From: Clostridia bacterium
GTDB taxonomy: Bacteria; Bacillota_A; Clostridia; Christensenellales; Aristaeellaceae
Direction: 5' to 3'
Assembly: GCA_017399225.1 (NCBI GenBank)
Contig: JAFQEB010000019.1
Coordinates: forward strand, 1 to 24,804
Length of the DNA: 24,804 bases
The notes below the pieces were generated by a model. That model was given only the letters and a program-made list of their open reading frames with translations, was not told the origin of the DNA and ran no database searches. Shown here piece after piece: positions 6,719 through 13,964 of this stretch. Each line of letters begins with the position of its first letter. The first letter of the stretch is position 1. The translations under genes and the position numbers were made by a program.

Positions 6719-7910
6719 CGCCGGCCTTTTTCCGGCCGATGAACAGCGTCGAAAGCAGCATCAGCGCCGGGAAGACGATCGCCAGCAGCAGGCCCGTCTG
6801 CATCACGCCGCCCGCAGCACCGGAGACCATGCCCACCACCGTCGGGCCGCCGGAGCAGCCCAGGTCGCCGGCCAGGGCCATCAGGGCGTACATCGCCGTA
6901 CCGCCGCCCGGCAGCGCCGCAGCCGCCATGCTGAAGGTGCCCGGCCAGAAGATGCCCACCGAGAAGCCGCACAGCGCGCAGCCCACCAGCGCCAGCACCG
7001 GCAGCTCGCACAGCGCCGCCAGCAGATAGCACCCGATGCACATGACGCTGGAGGCCAGCATGAAGCCCTTCAGTGGGATCCGCGCCTCAAACTTGCCGTA
7101 CAGCGCCCGGGCCGTGCCCATAAAGACCGCGAAGGCGCAGGGGCCCGCCAGGTCACCCATCGTTTTGGTAATATGCAGCGCCTTTTCCGCAAAGGTGCTG
7201 GCCCACTGGCTCATCGCCTGCTCAGACGCGCCGGCGCAGACCATCATCACCATCAGCAGCCAGAACACGCGGGTGCGGCACAGCTCACGGATGGACATCT
7301 GCTTCGTTTCGCCGGACACGATGGGCGCGATGGGCACCAGCAGGAAGTAGAACACATTCATCAGCGGCACCAGCGCCCACAGACAGGCCATCACCCGCCA
7401 GTTGGAGACGCCGAACACCGCGAAAAACGCCGTGGAGACCACCACCAGGAACACATGGCCCCAGCAGTAGAAGGAGTGCAGCAGGCTCATCGCGGCGGCC
7501 TTGCGCTCCGTGGGGCAGGCTTCGACGATGGGGCTGATGAGCACCTCGATGATGCCGCCGCCGATGGCATACAGCACCACCGCCGTCAGGATGCCCGCAA
7601 AGGGAGGCATGATGGCCGGGAAAACAGCCAGACCCGCGAGGCCCGCTGCCGCAAACACATGGGCCGCCACGATGCACGGCCGGTAGCCGATACGGTCGAC
7701 GACCTTTGCGGCGATGGCATCCACAGCCAGCTGCACGGCGAAGTTGATCGTGGTGATCAGCGTGATCTTTTCCAGCGTCAGCCCTTCAAATTCAGAAATA
7801 AAGGTCAGGAAGAGCAGCGGCGCGAAGTTGTTCACGATCGCCTGGGTGATATAGCCCAGGTAGCTTGCATAGATGGTGTGCTGGTAGCTTTTGCGGATGG
7901 CGGTCAGCAT
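6708..7910 (-). CDS. Major facilitator superfamily transporter
   Basis: 400 aa, the usual MFS length, with about twelve hydrophobic segments along the whole chain. The loop between segments 2 and 3 reads AAKVVDRIGYRPCIVAAHV, a variant of the MFS D..G.R motif. GIIEVLISPIVEACPTERKAAAMSLLHSFYCWG in the first half recalls the sugar/fucose-permease-like branch, but the substrate is not decidable here. The start at 7910 is set by GGAGG 7 bases upstream; the open frame reaches to 8408 through repeat copy B, and that part is not credible as protein. A weak TATGAT -10 lies near 7942. It is monocistronic and convergent with sigG. Confidence 0.85.
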   Translation of the reverse strand: MLTAIRKSYQHTIYASYLGYITQAIVNNFAPLLFLTFISEFEGLTLEKITLITTINFAVQLAVDAIAAKVVDRIGYRPCIVAAHVFAAAGLAGLAVFPAIMPPFAGILTAVVLYAIGGGIIEVLISPIVEACPTERKAAAMSLLHSFYCWGHVFLVVVSTAFFAVFGVSNWRVMACLWALVPLMNVFYFLLVPIAPIVSGETKQMSIRELCRTRVFWLLMVMMVCAGASEQAMSQWASTFAEKALHITKTMGDLAGPCAFAVFMGTARALYGKFEARIPLKGFMLASSVMCIGCYLLAALCELPVLALVGCALCGFSVGIFWPGTFSMAAAALPGGGTAMYALMALAGDLGCSGGPTVVGMVSGAAGGVMQTGLLLAIVFPALMLLSTLFIGRKKAGVKA

Positions 7911-8010
7911 GGCAGTTCCTCCGGTCATTGGTATTCGCGGGGTATCATAGCACATTTTTGGTGTTTTGGGAAGGGCGTGTACGGAGTTTAGTTGGTTGGA
8001 CTGATACTTT

Positions 8011-8234
8011 TTCTTTTGGAGTTGCGTGAACTGTTTGAGGGCTCCTGCTTTGGCAGGAGCCCTCAAAGGCGTGTGCGGCTTTTTGCGCTGCGGCGCGGGG
8101 CCTCCGGCGGGCAGGGCATCGTGCAGACACGTCTCCCCAGTGGGGAGTTGCCGAAGGCAAAGTGTCAAGCGATGTTGGATCTCCGCGGCCCCTTCCATCC
8201 CCCGTAAGGGCCATCGGCCCTTAACCCTTTTTTT
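8011..8234 (+). repeat. Dispersed intergenic structured repeat, copy B, with a nested insert
   Basis: It fills the gap between the MFS and cadA-like genes (7911-8245). A 15-bp perfect stem TTTGAGGGCTCCTGC (8034-8048) / GCAGGAGCCCTCAAA (8053-8067) with loop TTTG corresponds to the 11-bp stem of copy A, with different bases but the same pairing. The terminal stem TAAGGGCC (8205-8212) / GGCCCTTA (8216-8223) is followed by ACCC and seven Ts. The middle hairpin seen in copies A and C is broken here by about 63 nt (8118-8180). The T-run end points at the 3' end of the minus-strand ATPase gene. Confidence 0.8.
8117..8174 (+). other. Branched stem-loop insert inside repeat copy B
   Basis: Outer helix CATCG (8117-8121) / CGATG (8170-8174), internal loop, helix GACAC (8126-8130) / GTGTC (8162-8166), then two side-by-side hairpins CTCCCC (8133-8138) / GGGGAG (8142-8147) and TTGCC (8148-8152) / GGCAA (8156-8160). 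Almost every base is paired. It looks like a small mobile or structured RNA element that landed in the repeat. Confidence 0.6.
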
Positions 8235-8245
8235 CCGCTCCTGTG

Positions 8246-10381
8246 TTACTTGAGGTGAAGGGCACGCATCGCGTTGAGGATCGCCAGCATGGCAACGCCT
8301 ACATCCGCAAAGACCGCCAGCCACATATTCGCAATACCTGCCACACCCAGCAGCATCACCAGTAGCTTGACCCCCAGCGCAAACACAATATTCTGCCTGG
8401 CAATGCACATCGTGCCCCTCGCGATCCGGATCGCCTGAGCTACCTTGCCAATGCCGTCGTCCATCAGCACCACGTCTGCCGCCTCAATGGCCGCGTCAGA
8501 GCCTACGCCGCCCATGGCAATGCCCAGATCCGCCCGGCGCAGCACCGGCGCATCGTTGATGCCGTCGCCCACGAAGGCCACCTTGTGCTTTTCGCCCAGC
8601 AGCTTTTCCAGCTCCTCCACCTTGCCCTCCGGCAGCAGACCTGCACGGTAGGCAGTCAGACCGGCGCGCCCGCAGATCTCCTTCGCCACGGCCTCCCGGT
8701 CGCCGGTGAACATCACCAGCTGCCCGACGCCTGCCTCGCGCAAGGCCGCCATGGCCTGCGGTGCATCGGCCTTCATCACGTCGCTGATGACGATATAGCC
8801 GCAGTATTTGCCGTCTGCCGCCACATGCACCACCGTGCCTGTATCGCCGACTTCGGCGGCTTCGATGGCGTTCTCCGCCATCATGCTCTCATTGCCCGCC
8901 AGCACGGTGCGGCCATCGACACAGGCCCGCACGCCGCGGCCGGCGATTTCCTCCGCGTCGGTCACCCGGGCATTATCCACAGGCTTTCCCCACGCCTCCT
9001 TCAGGGAGCGGCTGATAGGGTGATCGCTGAAGCACTCGGCATGGGCGGCCATCTCCAGCAGCTCCGCCTCACTGATACCAACAGGAACCGCCTTCGTCAC
9101 CGTGAACACGCCCTTGGTCAGCGTGCCGGTCTTGTCAAGCGCAACGGTGTCCAGCGCAGCCAGGGTCTCCATATGGTTGGCGCCCTTGACCAGGATGCCC
9201 CGCCGGGATGCGCCGCCGATGCCGGAGAAGAAGGTCAGCGGCACCGAGATCACCAGCGCGCAGGGGCAGGAAATGACCAGGAAGGTCAGCGCCCGGTACA
9301 CCCAAACGCCCCACTGGCCGTCGATGAGGCTTGGCGTCACCGCCAGCAGCAGCGCCGCCAGGCACACGATGGGCGTATACACCCGGGAGAAACGCGTGAT
9401 AAACCGCTCGGTGGAAGCCTTGGCGTCGCCGGACTTTTCCACCAGCGCCAGGATCTTCGCCACCGTGGATTCGCTGTAGGCCGCCGTTACCCGCACGGTC
9501 AAAACGCCGGTCAGGTTCACGCAGCCGCTGAGGACGCTGTCGCCCTCCCGGACACTGCGCGGCAGCGCTTCACCGGTCAGGGCCACGGTGTTCAGGCTCG
9601 AGCTTCCCTCGACGACCACGCCGTCCAGCGGGAGCTTCTCGCCGGGCTTGACGAGGATCAGGTCGCCCGCCTGCACCGTTTCGGGGCTGACGCGCTCCGG
9701 CGTGCCATCCCGCAGGAGGTTAGCGTAGTCGGGACGGATGTCCATCAGCGCGGTGATGGAGGCACGACTCCTGTCCACCGCCTTGTCCTGGAAGTACTCG
9801 CCCACCTGGTACAGCCCCATGACCGCCGCAGCCTCGATGTACTCGCCCATGACCATTGCGCCGATGGAAGCCACCGCCATCAGGAAGTTCTCATCGAAGA
9901 TCGCGCCCCGGCGGATATTGCGCAGCGCCCGCAGCAGCACGTCATAGCCCACGGCCAGGTAGGCCGCAACGGCACAGGCAATGCTTGCAGCCGGGATATT
10001 GGACAGCAGATGGCTGACAACCAGCAGCACGATCGCCGCACCCACGCGCAGCAGCAGCGTCAGGCCCTTCTGTTCTCCGTGGCTGTGGTCGTGAGCGTGA
10101 TCATGATGTTCATGGCCGCAGCATTCGCCGCCGTGATGGTGATCGTGATGCGTCTCCCCTGCCTCATCCATATGGATGACGGTATCCGGCTCGACCTCGG
10201 CGGTTTTGGCCAGCACAGCGGCGGTCACAGCCGCGAAATCTGCATCCGCCGCTTCCAGCGTGATGCGCTTGTGGACATAATTCACCGTCACAGTCTTCAC
10301 ACCGGGGAGCTTGGCCAGCGCCGCCTCCAGCTTGGCCGCACAGTTGGGGCAGTCGATTTCAATGGGCCAGGTCTGCTTCAT
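8246..10381 (-). CDS. cadA: Heavy-metal translocating P1B-type ATPase (Zn/Cd/Pb class)
   Basis: 711 aa. An N-terminal HMA domain carries DCPNCAAKLE (Cys11, Cys14). A His-rich run, HHDHHHGGECCGHEHHDHAH and on, lies at about residues 97-130. Six to eight membrane segments follow, with the transport motif C372-P-C374, the phosphorylation site D416-KTGT and the hinge motif GDGINDAP from residue 605. The DC..C form of the HMA and the CPC motif fit the ZntA/CadA group, which exports Zn(II), Cd(II) or Pb(II) from the cytosol. The start at 10381 follows GAGAAAGG. Its promoter and a metal-sensor-type operator are directly upstream; no cognate ArsR/SmtB gene is in the window. Confidence 0.93.
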   Translation of the reverse strand: MKQTWPIEIDCPNCAAKLEAALAKLPGVKTVTVNYVHKRITLEAADADFAAVTAAVLAKTAEVEPDTVIHMDEAGETHHDHHHGGECCGHEHHDHAHDHSHGEQKGLTLLLRVGAAIVLLVVSHLLSNIPAASIACAVAAYLAVGYDVLLRALRNIRRGAIFDENFLMAVASIGAMVMGEYIEAAAVMGLYQVGEYFQDKAVDRSRASITALMDIRPDYANLLRDGTPERVSPETVQAGDLILVKPGEKLPLDGVVVEGSSSLNTVALTGEALPRSVREGDSVLSGCVNLTGVLTVRVTAAYSESTVAKILALVEKSGDAKASTERFITRFSRVYTPIVCLAALLLAVTPSLIDGQWGVWVYRALTFLVISCPCALVISVPLTFFSGIGGASRRGILVKGANHMETLAALDTVALDKTGTLTKGVFTVTKAVPVGISEAELLEMAAHAECFSDHPISRSLKEAWGKPVDNARVTDAEEIAGRGVRACVDGRTVLAGNESMMAENAIEAAEVGDTGTVVHVAADGKYCGYIVISDVMKADAPQAMAALREAGVGQLVMFTGDREAVAKEICGRAGLTAYRAGLLPEGKVEELEKLLGEKHKVAFVGDGINDAPVLRRADLGIAMGGVGSDAAIEAADVVLMDDGIGKVAQAIRIARGTMCIARQNIVFALGVKLLVMLLGVAGIANMWLAVFADVGVAMLAILNAMRALHLK

Positions 10382-10406
10382 GGGAATCCGACCTTTCTCC
10401 GCTCAT

Positions 10407-10432
10407 TACATATGAGCATTTGTTCATTTGTT
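10407..10432. promoter_or_regulatory. SmtB/ArsR-type 12-2-12 operator of the metal ATPase
   Basis: TACATATGAGCA (10407-10418), TT, TGTTCATTTGTT (10421-10432). The halves match as an inverted repeat at 9 of 12 positions and fit the known SmtB/ZiaR/CzrA operator layout. It begins immediately downstream of the -10, where a bound repressor would block transcription. Confidence 0.72.
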
Positions 10433-10461
10433 ATTATATCCACTTGCCCGCACATTGTCAA
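10433..10461 (-). promoter_or_regulatory. Perfect sigma-A promoter of the metal ATPase
   Basis: TTGACA (10456-10461), 17-base spacer, TATAAT (10433-10438) on the minus strand: full consensus at both boxes, as expected for a strong promoter held off by a repressor. Confidence 0.9.
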
Positions 10462-10472
10462 TAAGGAAAATG

Positions 10473-10500
10473 AAAAAGCAGACCCCCGGAGGAGTCTGCC
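10473..10500 (-). terminator. Intrinsic terminator of the pyrR-uraA operon
   Basis: On the minus strand GCAGACTCC ... GGGGGTCTGC followed by TTTTT, 56 bases after the uraA stop and just before the ATPase promoter. Confidence 0.8.
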
Positions 10501-10555
10501 GATGAAAAGCGCCATATAACTTCAGCAGTTGCCTGCCGAAGCGTTCAGGATGCCC

Positions 10556-11911
10556 TTACACCTTGAAGTTCACGGACTGATCGCCCTGATCATTCTTGCC
10601 GAAGGTGTAATCCTTGCCGGGCAGGATGGCATTGAGGATGATACCCACCAGAGAGCCGACCGCCAGACCGGAGAGCTTGATGTTCATGGAGCCGATCGCG
10701 AAGCTGATGGCGCCGCCGGTGCTGGAGGGCAGATCCGCACCCAGCGCGGGAGAGAAGTGGATGCCCAGCGTCAGCGCGATGATCAGTGCGGCAATGATGA
10801 CGTTGCGGCTCTTGGAGAAGTCCACCTGGTTCTCCACCACGTTACGCACGCCAACAGCGGAGATCATGCCGTAGAGGATCAGGGAGACGCCGCCGATGGT
10901 AGCCACGGGCATGCAGTGGATCAGCGCCGCAAACTTGGGGCAGAAGGAGAACAGCACCGCCAGCACAGCCGCCATGCGGACAACGCCGGGGTTGTACACC
11001 TTCGTCAGAGCCAGCACGCCGGTGTTCTCGCCGTAGGTGGTGTTGGCCGGAGCGCCGAAGAGGGCCGCCATCGCAGTGGCCAGTCCATCACCCAGCAGCG
11101 ACCGGTGCAGGCCGGGTTCCTTGATGAAGTTCTTGCCAACAGTGGAGGAGATCGCAGACATGTCGCCCACATGCTCCATCATCGTGGCCAGGCAAATGGG
11201 CGCCATGGTCAGGATAACGGTCAGCAGCAGGGACCAATCCACATTACCGATCAGGGAGAAGGTGGTGTCGCCCCAGGCAACGGGCAGACCAATCCAGTCA
11301 GCTTCCAGCACCTCGGTGAAGTCCACCTGACCGCAGATCGCAGCAACGACATAGGAGCCGACCACGCCCAGCAGGATCGGGATGACCTTGAGCATACCCT
11401 TGCCCCAGATATTGAAAGCGATCACGATCACCAGCGCCAGCAGCGCGATCCACCAGTTATTCGCGCAGTTGGTAATGGCCGTGTTGGACAGCGTCAGACC
11501 GATCGCAATGATGATCGGGCCCGTCACCACCGGCGGGAAGAAGCGCATGACCTTCTCCGCACCGAAGAACTTGAACAGCGCAGCCACGATGCAGTAGATC
11601 AGGCCGGCCACAGCCACGCCGACGCCCGCGTAGGGGATCCAGTTGGGCGCGCCTTCGATCGCGAATTCAGGCATGGCCTTCACAGTGAAATAGCCGCCCA
11701 GGAACGCGAAGGAGGAGCCCAGGAACGCGGGCACCTTGCCCTTGGTCAGCAGATGGAACAGCAGCGTGCCCAGACCTGCAAACAGCAGGGTGGAGCTGAC
11801 GGACAGACCCGTCAGGGTCGGCACCAGCACCGTCGCGCCGAACATGGCGAACATGTGCTGGAAGCCCAGGAGTGCAAACTTCCCCTTGGAGAGCTTCTGA
11901 TTCTCACTCAT
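10556..11911 (-). CDS. uraA: Uracil permease (NCS2 family)
   Basis: 451 aa with about 14 hydrophobic segments along the chain. NCS2 signatures include GFQHMFAMFGATVLVP near the N-terminus, AFLGSSFAFLGGY, VTGPIIIAIGLTLS, a conserved acidic EHVGDMSAIS and GAPANTTYGENTGVLALT. It takes up uracil with protons. It follows pyrR on the same strand by 95 bp, so it probably shares the PyrR-controlled transcript; the intergenic gap shows no second PyrR site. The start at 11911 (MSENQKLSKG) follows GGAAGGGAAG. Identity is strong from family motifs and the pyrR neighbour. Confidence 0.93.
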   Translation of the reverse strand: MSENQKLSKGKFALLGFQHMFAMFGATVLVPTLTGLSVSSTLLFAGLGTLLFHLLTKGKVPAFLGSSFAFLGGYFTVKAMPEFAIEGAPNWIPYAGVGVAVAGLIYCIVAALFKFFGAEKVMRFFPPVVTGPIIIAIGLTLSNTAITNCANNWWIALLALVIVIAFNIWGKGMLKVIPILLGVVGSYVVAAICGQVDFTEVLEADWIGLPVAWGDTTFSLIGNVDWSLLLTVILTMAPICLATMMEHVGDMSAISSTVGKNFIKEPGLHRSLLGDGLATAMAALFGAPANTTYGENTGVLALTKVYNPGVVRMAAVLAVLFSFCPKFAALIHCMPVATIGGVSLILYGMISAVGVRNVVENQVDFSKSRNVIIAALIIALTLGIHFSPALGADLPSSTGGAISFAIGSMNIKLSGLAVGSLVGIILNAILPGKDYTFGKNDQGDQSVNFKV

Positions 11912-12006
11912 CGGTAAAACTTCCCTTCCTCTTTAGTCGTTTGAGTCAACAGGAACTATGAGCGCCGGATTTCTCCGGGGTTCAACATTTGGGGGGAGCA
12001 CGCTGC

Positions 12007-12570
12007 TCAGCGGTTCACGCGGCCATCAAAGAGCGCCACGCCGTCGCCGCCGTCGATCTCCTCCATCATCACACCGATGCGCTCGGAGGTGGAGGTGGGC
12101 ACGTTCTTGCCCACAAAGTCGGCGCGGATGGGCAGCTCGCGGTGGCCGCGGTCGATCAGCACCGCCAGGCAGATGCGGGCAGCACGGCCCTGATCCAGGA
12201 TGGCGTCCATGGCGGCGCGGACGGTACGGCCGGTGTGCAGCACATCGTCCACCAGCACGACGATGCGGCCGGTGACGTCGTCAGGCAGGAGCTTCTCCTG
12301 CACCTTGACCTTCAGCTCCGCCGGGTCGCGGTCATCGCGGTACATGGCGATGTCCACCTCGCCCACCGGGCACTTGACGTTCTCGTACTTTTCGATGATG
12401 TTCGCCAGGCGCTGGGCCAGCGGCACGCCGCGGCGGCGGATACCCACGAAGATCACGTTGCTCAGATCCAGCTGTTCCATCATCTCATGGGCCATACGGG
12501 TCAGGGCGCGGTTCATCGCGTCGCCTGCCATCAGCTGCGCCTTGGGGATGCCGTACATCATGTTCGCCAT
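12007..12570 (-). CDS. pyrR: Bifunctional pyr operon regulator / uracil phosphoribosyltransferase
   Basis: 187 aa, typical PyrR length. The PRPP-binding motif [18 protein letters not shown] lies at residues 103-120, with [15 protein letters not shown] (41-55) and the C-terminal [20 protein letters not shown]. PyrR binds UMP or UTP and then a loop in pyr mRNA leaders, causing termination; it also has modest uracil phosphoribosyltransferase activity. AAGGAGG lies 7-8 bases before the ATG. A PyrR-type leader stands upstream (12592-12696), so the gene is very probably autoregulated. uraA follows in the same operon. Other pyr biosynthesis genes are absent from the window. Confidence 0.95.
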   Translation of the reverse strand: MANMMYGIPKAQLMAGDAMNRALTRMAHEMMEQLDLSNVIFVGIRRRGVPLAQRLANIIEKYENVKCPVGEVDIAMYRDDRDPAELKVKVQEKLLPDDVTGRIVVLVDDVLHTGRTVRAAMDAILDQGRAARICLAVLIDRGHRELPIRADFVGKNVPTSTSERIGVMMEEIDGGDGVALFDGRVNR

Positions 12571-12591
12571 CGTATTCCTCCTTCAAATAAG

Positions 12592-12696
12592 AAAAACGCC
12601 CCCACAGCACATCAGATGCCGGAGAGCGCAGTAAAGCAACATAATATTATGCCGGATCGCTGCGTTCCTTTTCAGCCTCTCGTGCTGAGTTAAAGG
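12592..12696 (-). promoter_or_regulatory. PyrR-dependent attenuator in the pyrR leader
   Basis: Reading the minus strand: the binding hairpin CCTTT / AAAGG with inner CAGC / GCTG and loop ACGAGAG (12667-12696) contains GAGAGGCTG, matching the conserved PyrR site. Next, CGCAG (12660-12664) can pair with CTGCG (12627-12631) around a perfect CATAATATTATG palindrome (12640-12651), an antiterminator. The distal part of CTGCGCTCTC is also the 5' arm of the terminator, pairing with GGGGGCG ahead of TTTTT (12592-12628). Binding of PyrR to the first hairpin would block the antiterminator and stop transcription when pyrimidines are plentiful. Confidence 0.85.
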
Positions 12697-12719
12697 TTCT
12701 GCTTTGATTTCCGGGGGAC

Positions 12720-12748
12720 AGTATAGCACAGCCTTCGCCATTTGTAAA
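12720..12748 (-). promoter_or_regulatory. Sigma-A promoter of pyrR-uraA
   Basis: TTTACA (12743-12748), 17-base spacer, TATACT (12720-12725) on the minus strand, about 25 bases upstream of the PyrR-binding hairpin. It is back-to-back with the rpmH promoter. Confidence 0.85.
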
Positions 12749-12829
12749 GTGTAAATTGTTTTCTTTCCCCTTCCCTGACAGCCGGCAAAGAAATGGTCGA
12801 TAATTTGAAAAAAAGACCCATCTCCACCC

Positions 12830-12858
12830 TTGACAAGCAGCTGTAAAACAGGTATACT
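12830..12858 (+). promoter_or_regulatory. Strong sigma-A promoter of rpmH
   Basis: TTGACA (12830-12835), 17-base spacer, TATACT (12853-12858), 69 bases before the rpmH start. The 12571-12927 gap holds this, the pyrR promoter and the pyrR leader; no DnaA boxes were seen. Confidence 0.88.
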
Positions 12859-12927
12859 ATAACGGCTGTGAAGTTAGCAATGCGGGGTCACTATGCCCCG
12901 ATGACAAAATGTGAGGAGTGTTGACCC

Positions 12928-13062
12928 ATGTTCCGTACCTACCAGCCCAAGAAGCGTCAGCGCAGCAAGGTGCACGGCTTCCGTGCCCGTATGTCCACCA
13001 AGAATGGCCGTCGCGTCCTGGCCGCCCGTCGTCGTCGCGGCCGCAAGGAGCTGACCGTCTGA
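12928..13062 (+). CDS. rpmH: 50S ribosomal protein L34
   Basis: 44 aa, the standard L34 length. The sequence begins [20 protein letters not shown] and continues [11 protein letters not shown], then [13 protein letters not shown]. It is a very basic protein bound to the large ribosomal subunit. GAGGAG lies about 9 bases upstream of the ATG. First gene of the conserved rpmH-rnpA-yidD-yidC-jag block; a strong hairpin follows it, so L34 can be made in excess of the downstream proteins. Confidence 0.97.
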   Translation: MFRTYQPKKRQRSKVHGFRARMSTKNGRRVLAARRRRGRKELTV

Positions 13063-13131
13063 TCAGGCTGACCTGCCAGACCGCTGGCGGTTGACCTGCG
13101 CAGGGCCCTGCCCTGTGAATCACTTTGTGGC

Positions 13132-13180
13132 AAAAGCCCGCCCGATGTGTCCAGAAGACGCAGAACCGGGCGGGCTTTTT
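13132..13180 (+). terminator. Rho-independent terminator between rpmH and rnpA
   Basis: AAAAGCCCGCCCG (13132-13144) pairs with CGGGCGGGCTTTTT (13167-13180) across a 22-base loop, 70 bases after the rpmH stop. The A-run and T-run make it potentially bidirectional. Partial read-through would feed rnpA and the genes after it. A second stem, GCGCCTC (13226-13232) / GAGGCGC (13237-13243), lies in the remaining gap before rnpA. Confidence 0.85.
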
Positions 13181-13302
13181 CCTATACCGGCCATCCCCCG
13201 GCCCAAGCCGGGTGCTGGCTACGCGGCGCCTCATTCGAGGCGCAGACTGCGGGCTTGTCCTGCACGCAGTACTCCCCTACCCGGATTGAAAAGGAAGTCA
13301 CC

Positions 13303-13704
13303 ATGGAAAGACGTTATCGGCTGCAAAAAAACAAGGCGTTTCAGTACGTGTACCACCGCGGAAAGAGCGTTGCTTGTCGGGATCTGGTCATGCTCATCGC
13401 CAAAGGGCGGGGCATGAAGGTCGGCTTTTCCGTCAGCAAGAAGGTAGGCAATGCGGTGACCCGCAACAAGGTCAAGCGCCGCCTGCGTGAATGCTTTCGG
13501 CCCTATCTGGGGGATGTGAAAAGCGGCCTGTACGTCATTGTCGCCAGGCCCTCAGCTGCTGAGGCCACCTTCCAGTCGCTGCAAAGGGACGTGCGCTATC
13601 TTCTGAAGAAGCATAACGCGCTGAACTACGCGCCGGACGCCCCGCAGGCCGCCCGCACCGGGAAGCCTGCCGCACCGGAAACGGAAGGGAATCGCGCACG
13701 ATGA
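13303..13704 (+). CDS. rnpA: Ribonuclease P protein component
   Basis: 133 aa. The RNR signature KVGFSVSKKVGNAVTRNKVKRRLRE lies at residues 39-63, with the N-terminal RYRLQKNKAFQYVYHRGKS typical of RnpA. It binds the RNase P RNA and helps 5' maturation of tRNA precursors. The C-terminal roughly 25 residues (DAPQAARTGKPAAPETEGNR) are an Ala/Pro-rich tail beyond the usual fold. The start at 13303 follows AAGGAAG; the frame is open to 13147 but begins inside the terminator. The stop overlaps the yidD start by 4 bases (ATGA), showing translational coupling. Confidence 0.95.
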   Translation: MERRYRLQKNKAFQYVYHRGKSVACRDLVMLIAKGRGMKVGFSVSKKVGNAVTRNKVKRRLRECFRPYLGDVKSGLYVIVARPSAAEATFQSLQRDVRYLLKKHNALNYAPDAPQAARTGKPAAPETEGNRAR

Positions 13705-13958
13705 GACGGACTTTCCTCTCCAGCGCCATGCTGAAAACGGTGAACTTCTACCGCAAGGGCATCAGCCCCTACAAGGGCGGCCCCTGCTGCCGGTATATCC
13801 CGACCTGCTCCCAGTACGCAATGACCGCCATCGAGCGGTTCGGCGCGGTCAAGGGGGTACGTCTGGCTGCCTGGCGGCTGATGCGGTGCAATCCCTGGTC
13901 CAAGGGCGGGTACGATCCCGTGCCGGATGATCCCCTGATAACCTTAAGGAGGGAATAA
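13701..13958 (+). CDS. yidD: Membrane protein insertion efficiency factor YidD
   Basis: 85 aa. Family hallmarks are FYRKGISPYKGGPCCRYIPTCSQYA (residues about 16-40) and RLMRCNPWSKGGYDPVP (about 59-75), including the CCRYIPTCS cysteine cluster. YidD is a small membrane-associated protein that improves insertion by YidC. It starts inside the end of rnpA through an ATGA overlap and ends 6 bases before yidC, a tight operon. Confidence 0.95.
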   Translation: MRRTFLSSAMLKTVNFYRKGISPYKGGPCCRYIPTCSQYAMTAIERFGAVKGVRLAAWRLMRCNPWSKGGYDPVPDDPLITLRRE

Positions 13959-13964
13959 CCCGAA

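Noticed and set aside
7911..8408. N-terminal extension of the MFS protein by 166 residues
   Set aside because: It would translate repeat copy B and the end of the ATPase region; GGAGG precedes the ATG at 7910.
8585..10519. 644-aa plus-strand open frame opposite the metal ATPase
   Set aside because: Low-stop antisense shadow of a GC-rich gene; no family features.
10529..11917. Long plus-strand open frame of 462 aa opposite uraA
   Set aside because: It is antisense to a clear permease gene, His/Gln/Arg-rich in a way typical of the reverse of GC-rich codons, and has no ribosome site.
12571..12927. Replication origin next to rpmH
   Set aside because: No TTATCCACA-like DnaA boxes or AT-rich unwinding region; the gap is accounted for by two promoters and the PyrR leader.
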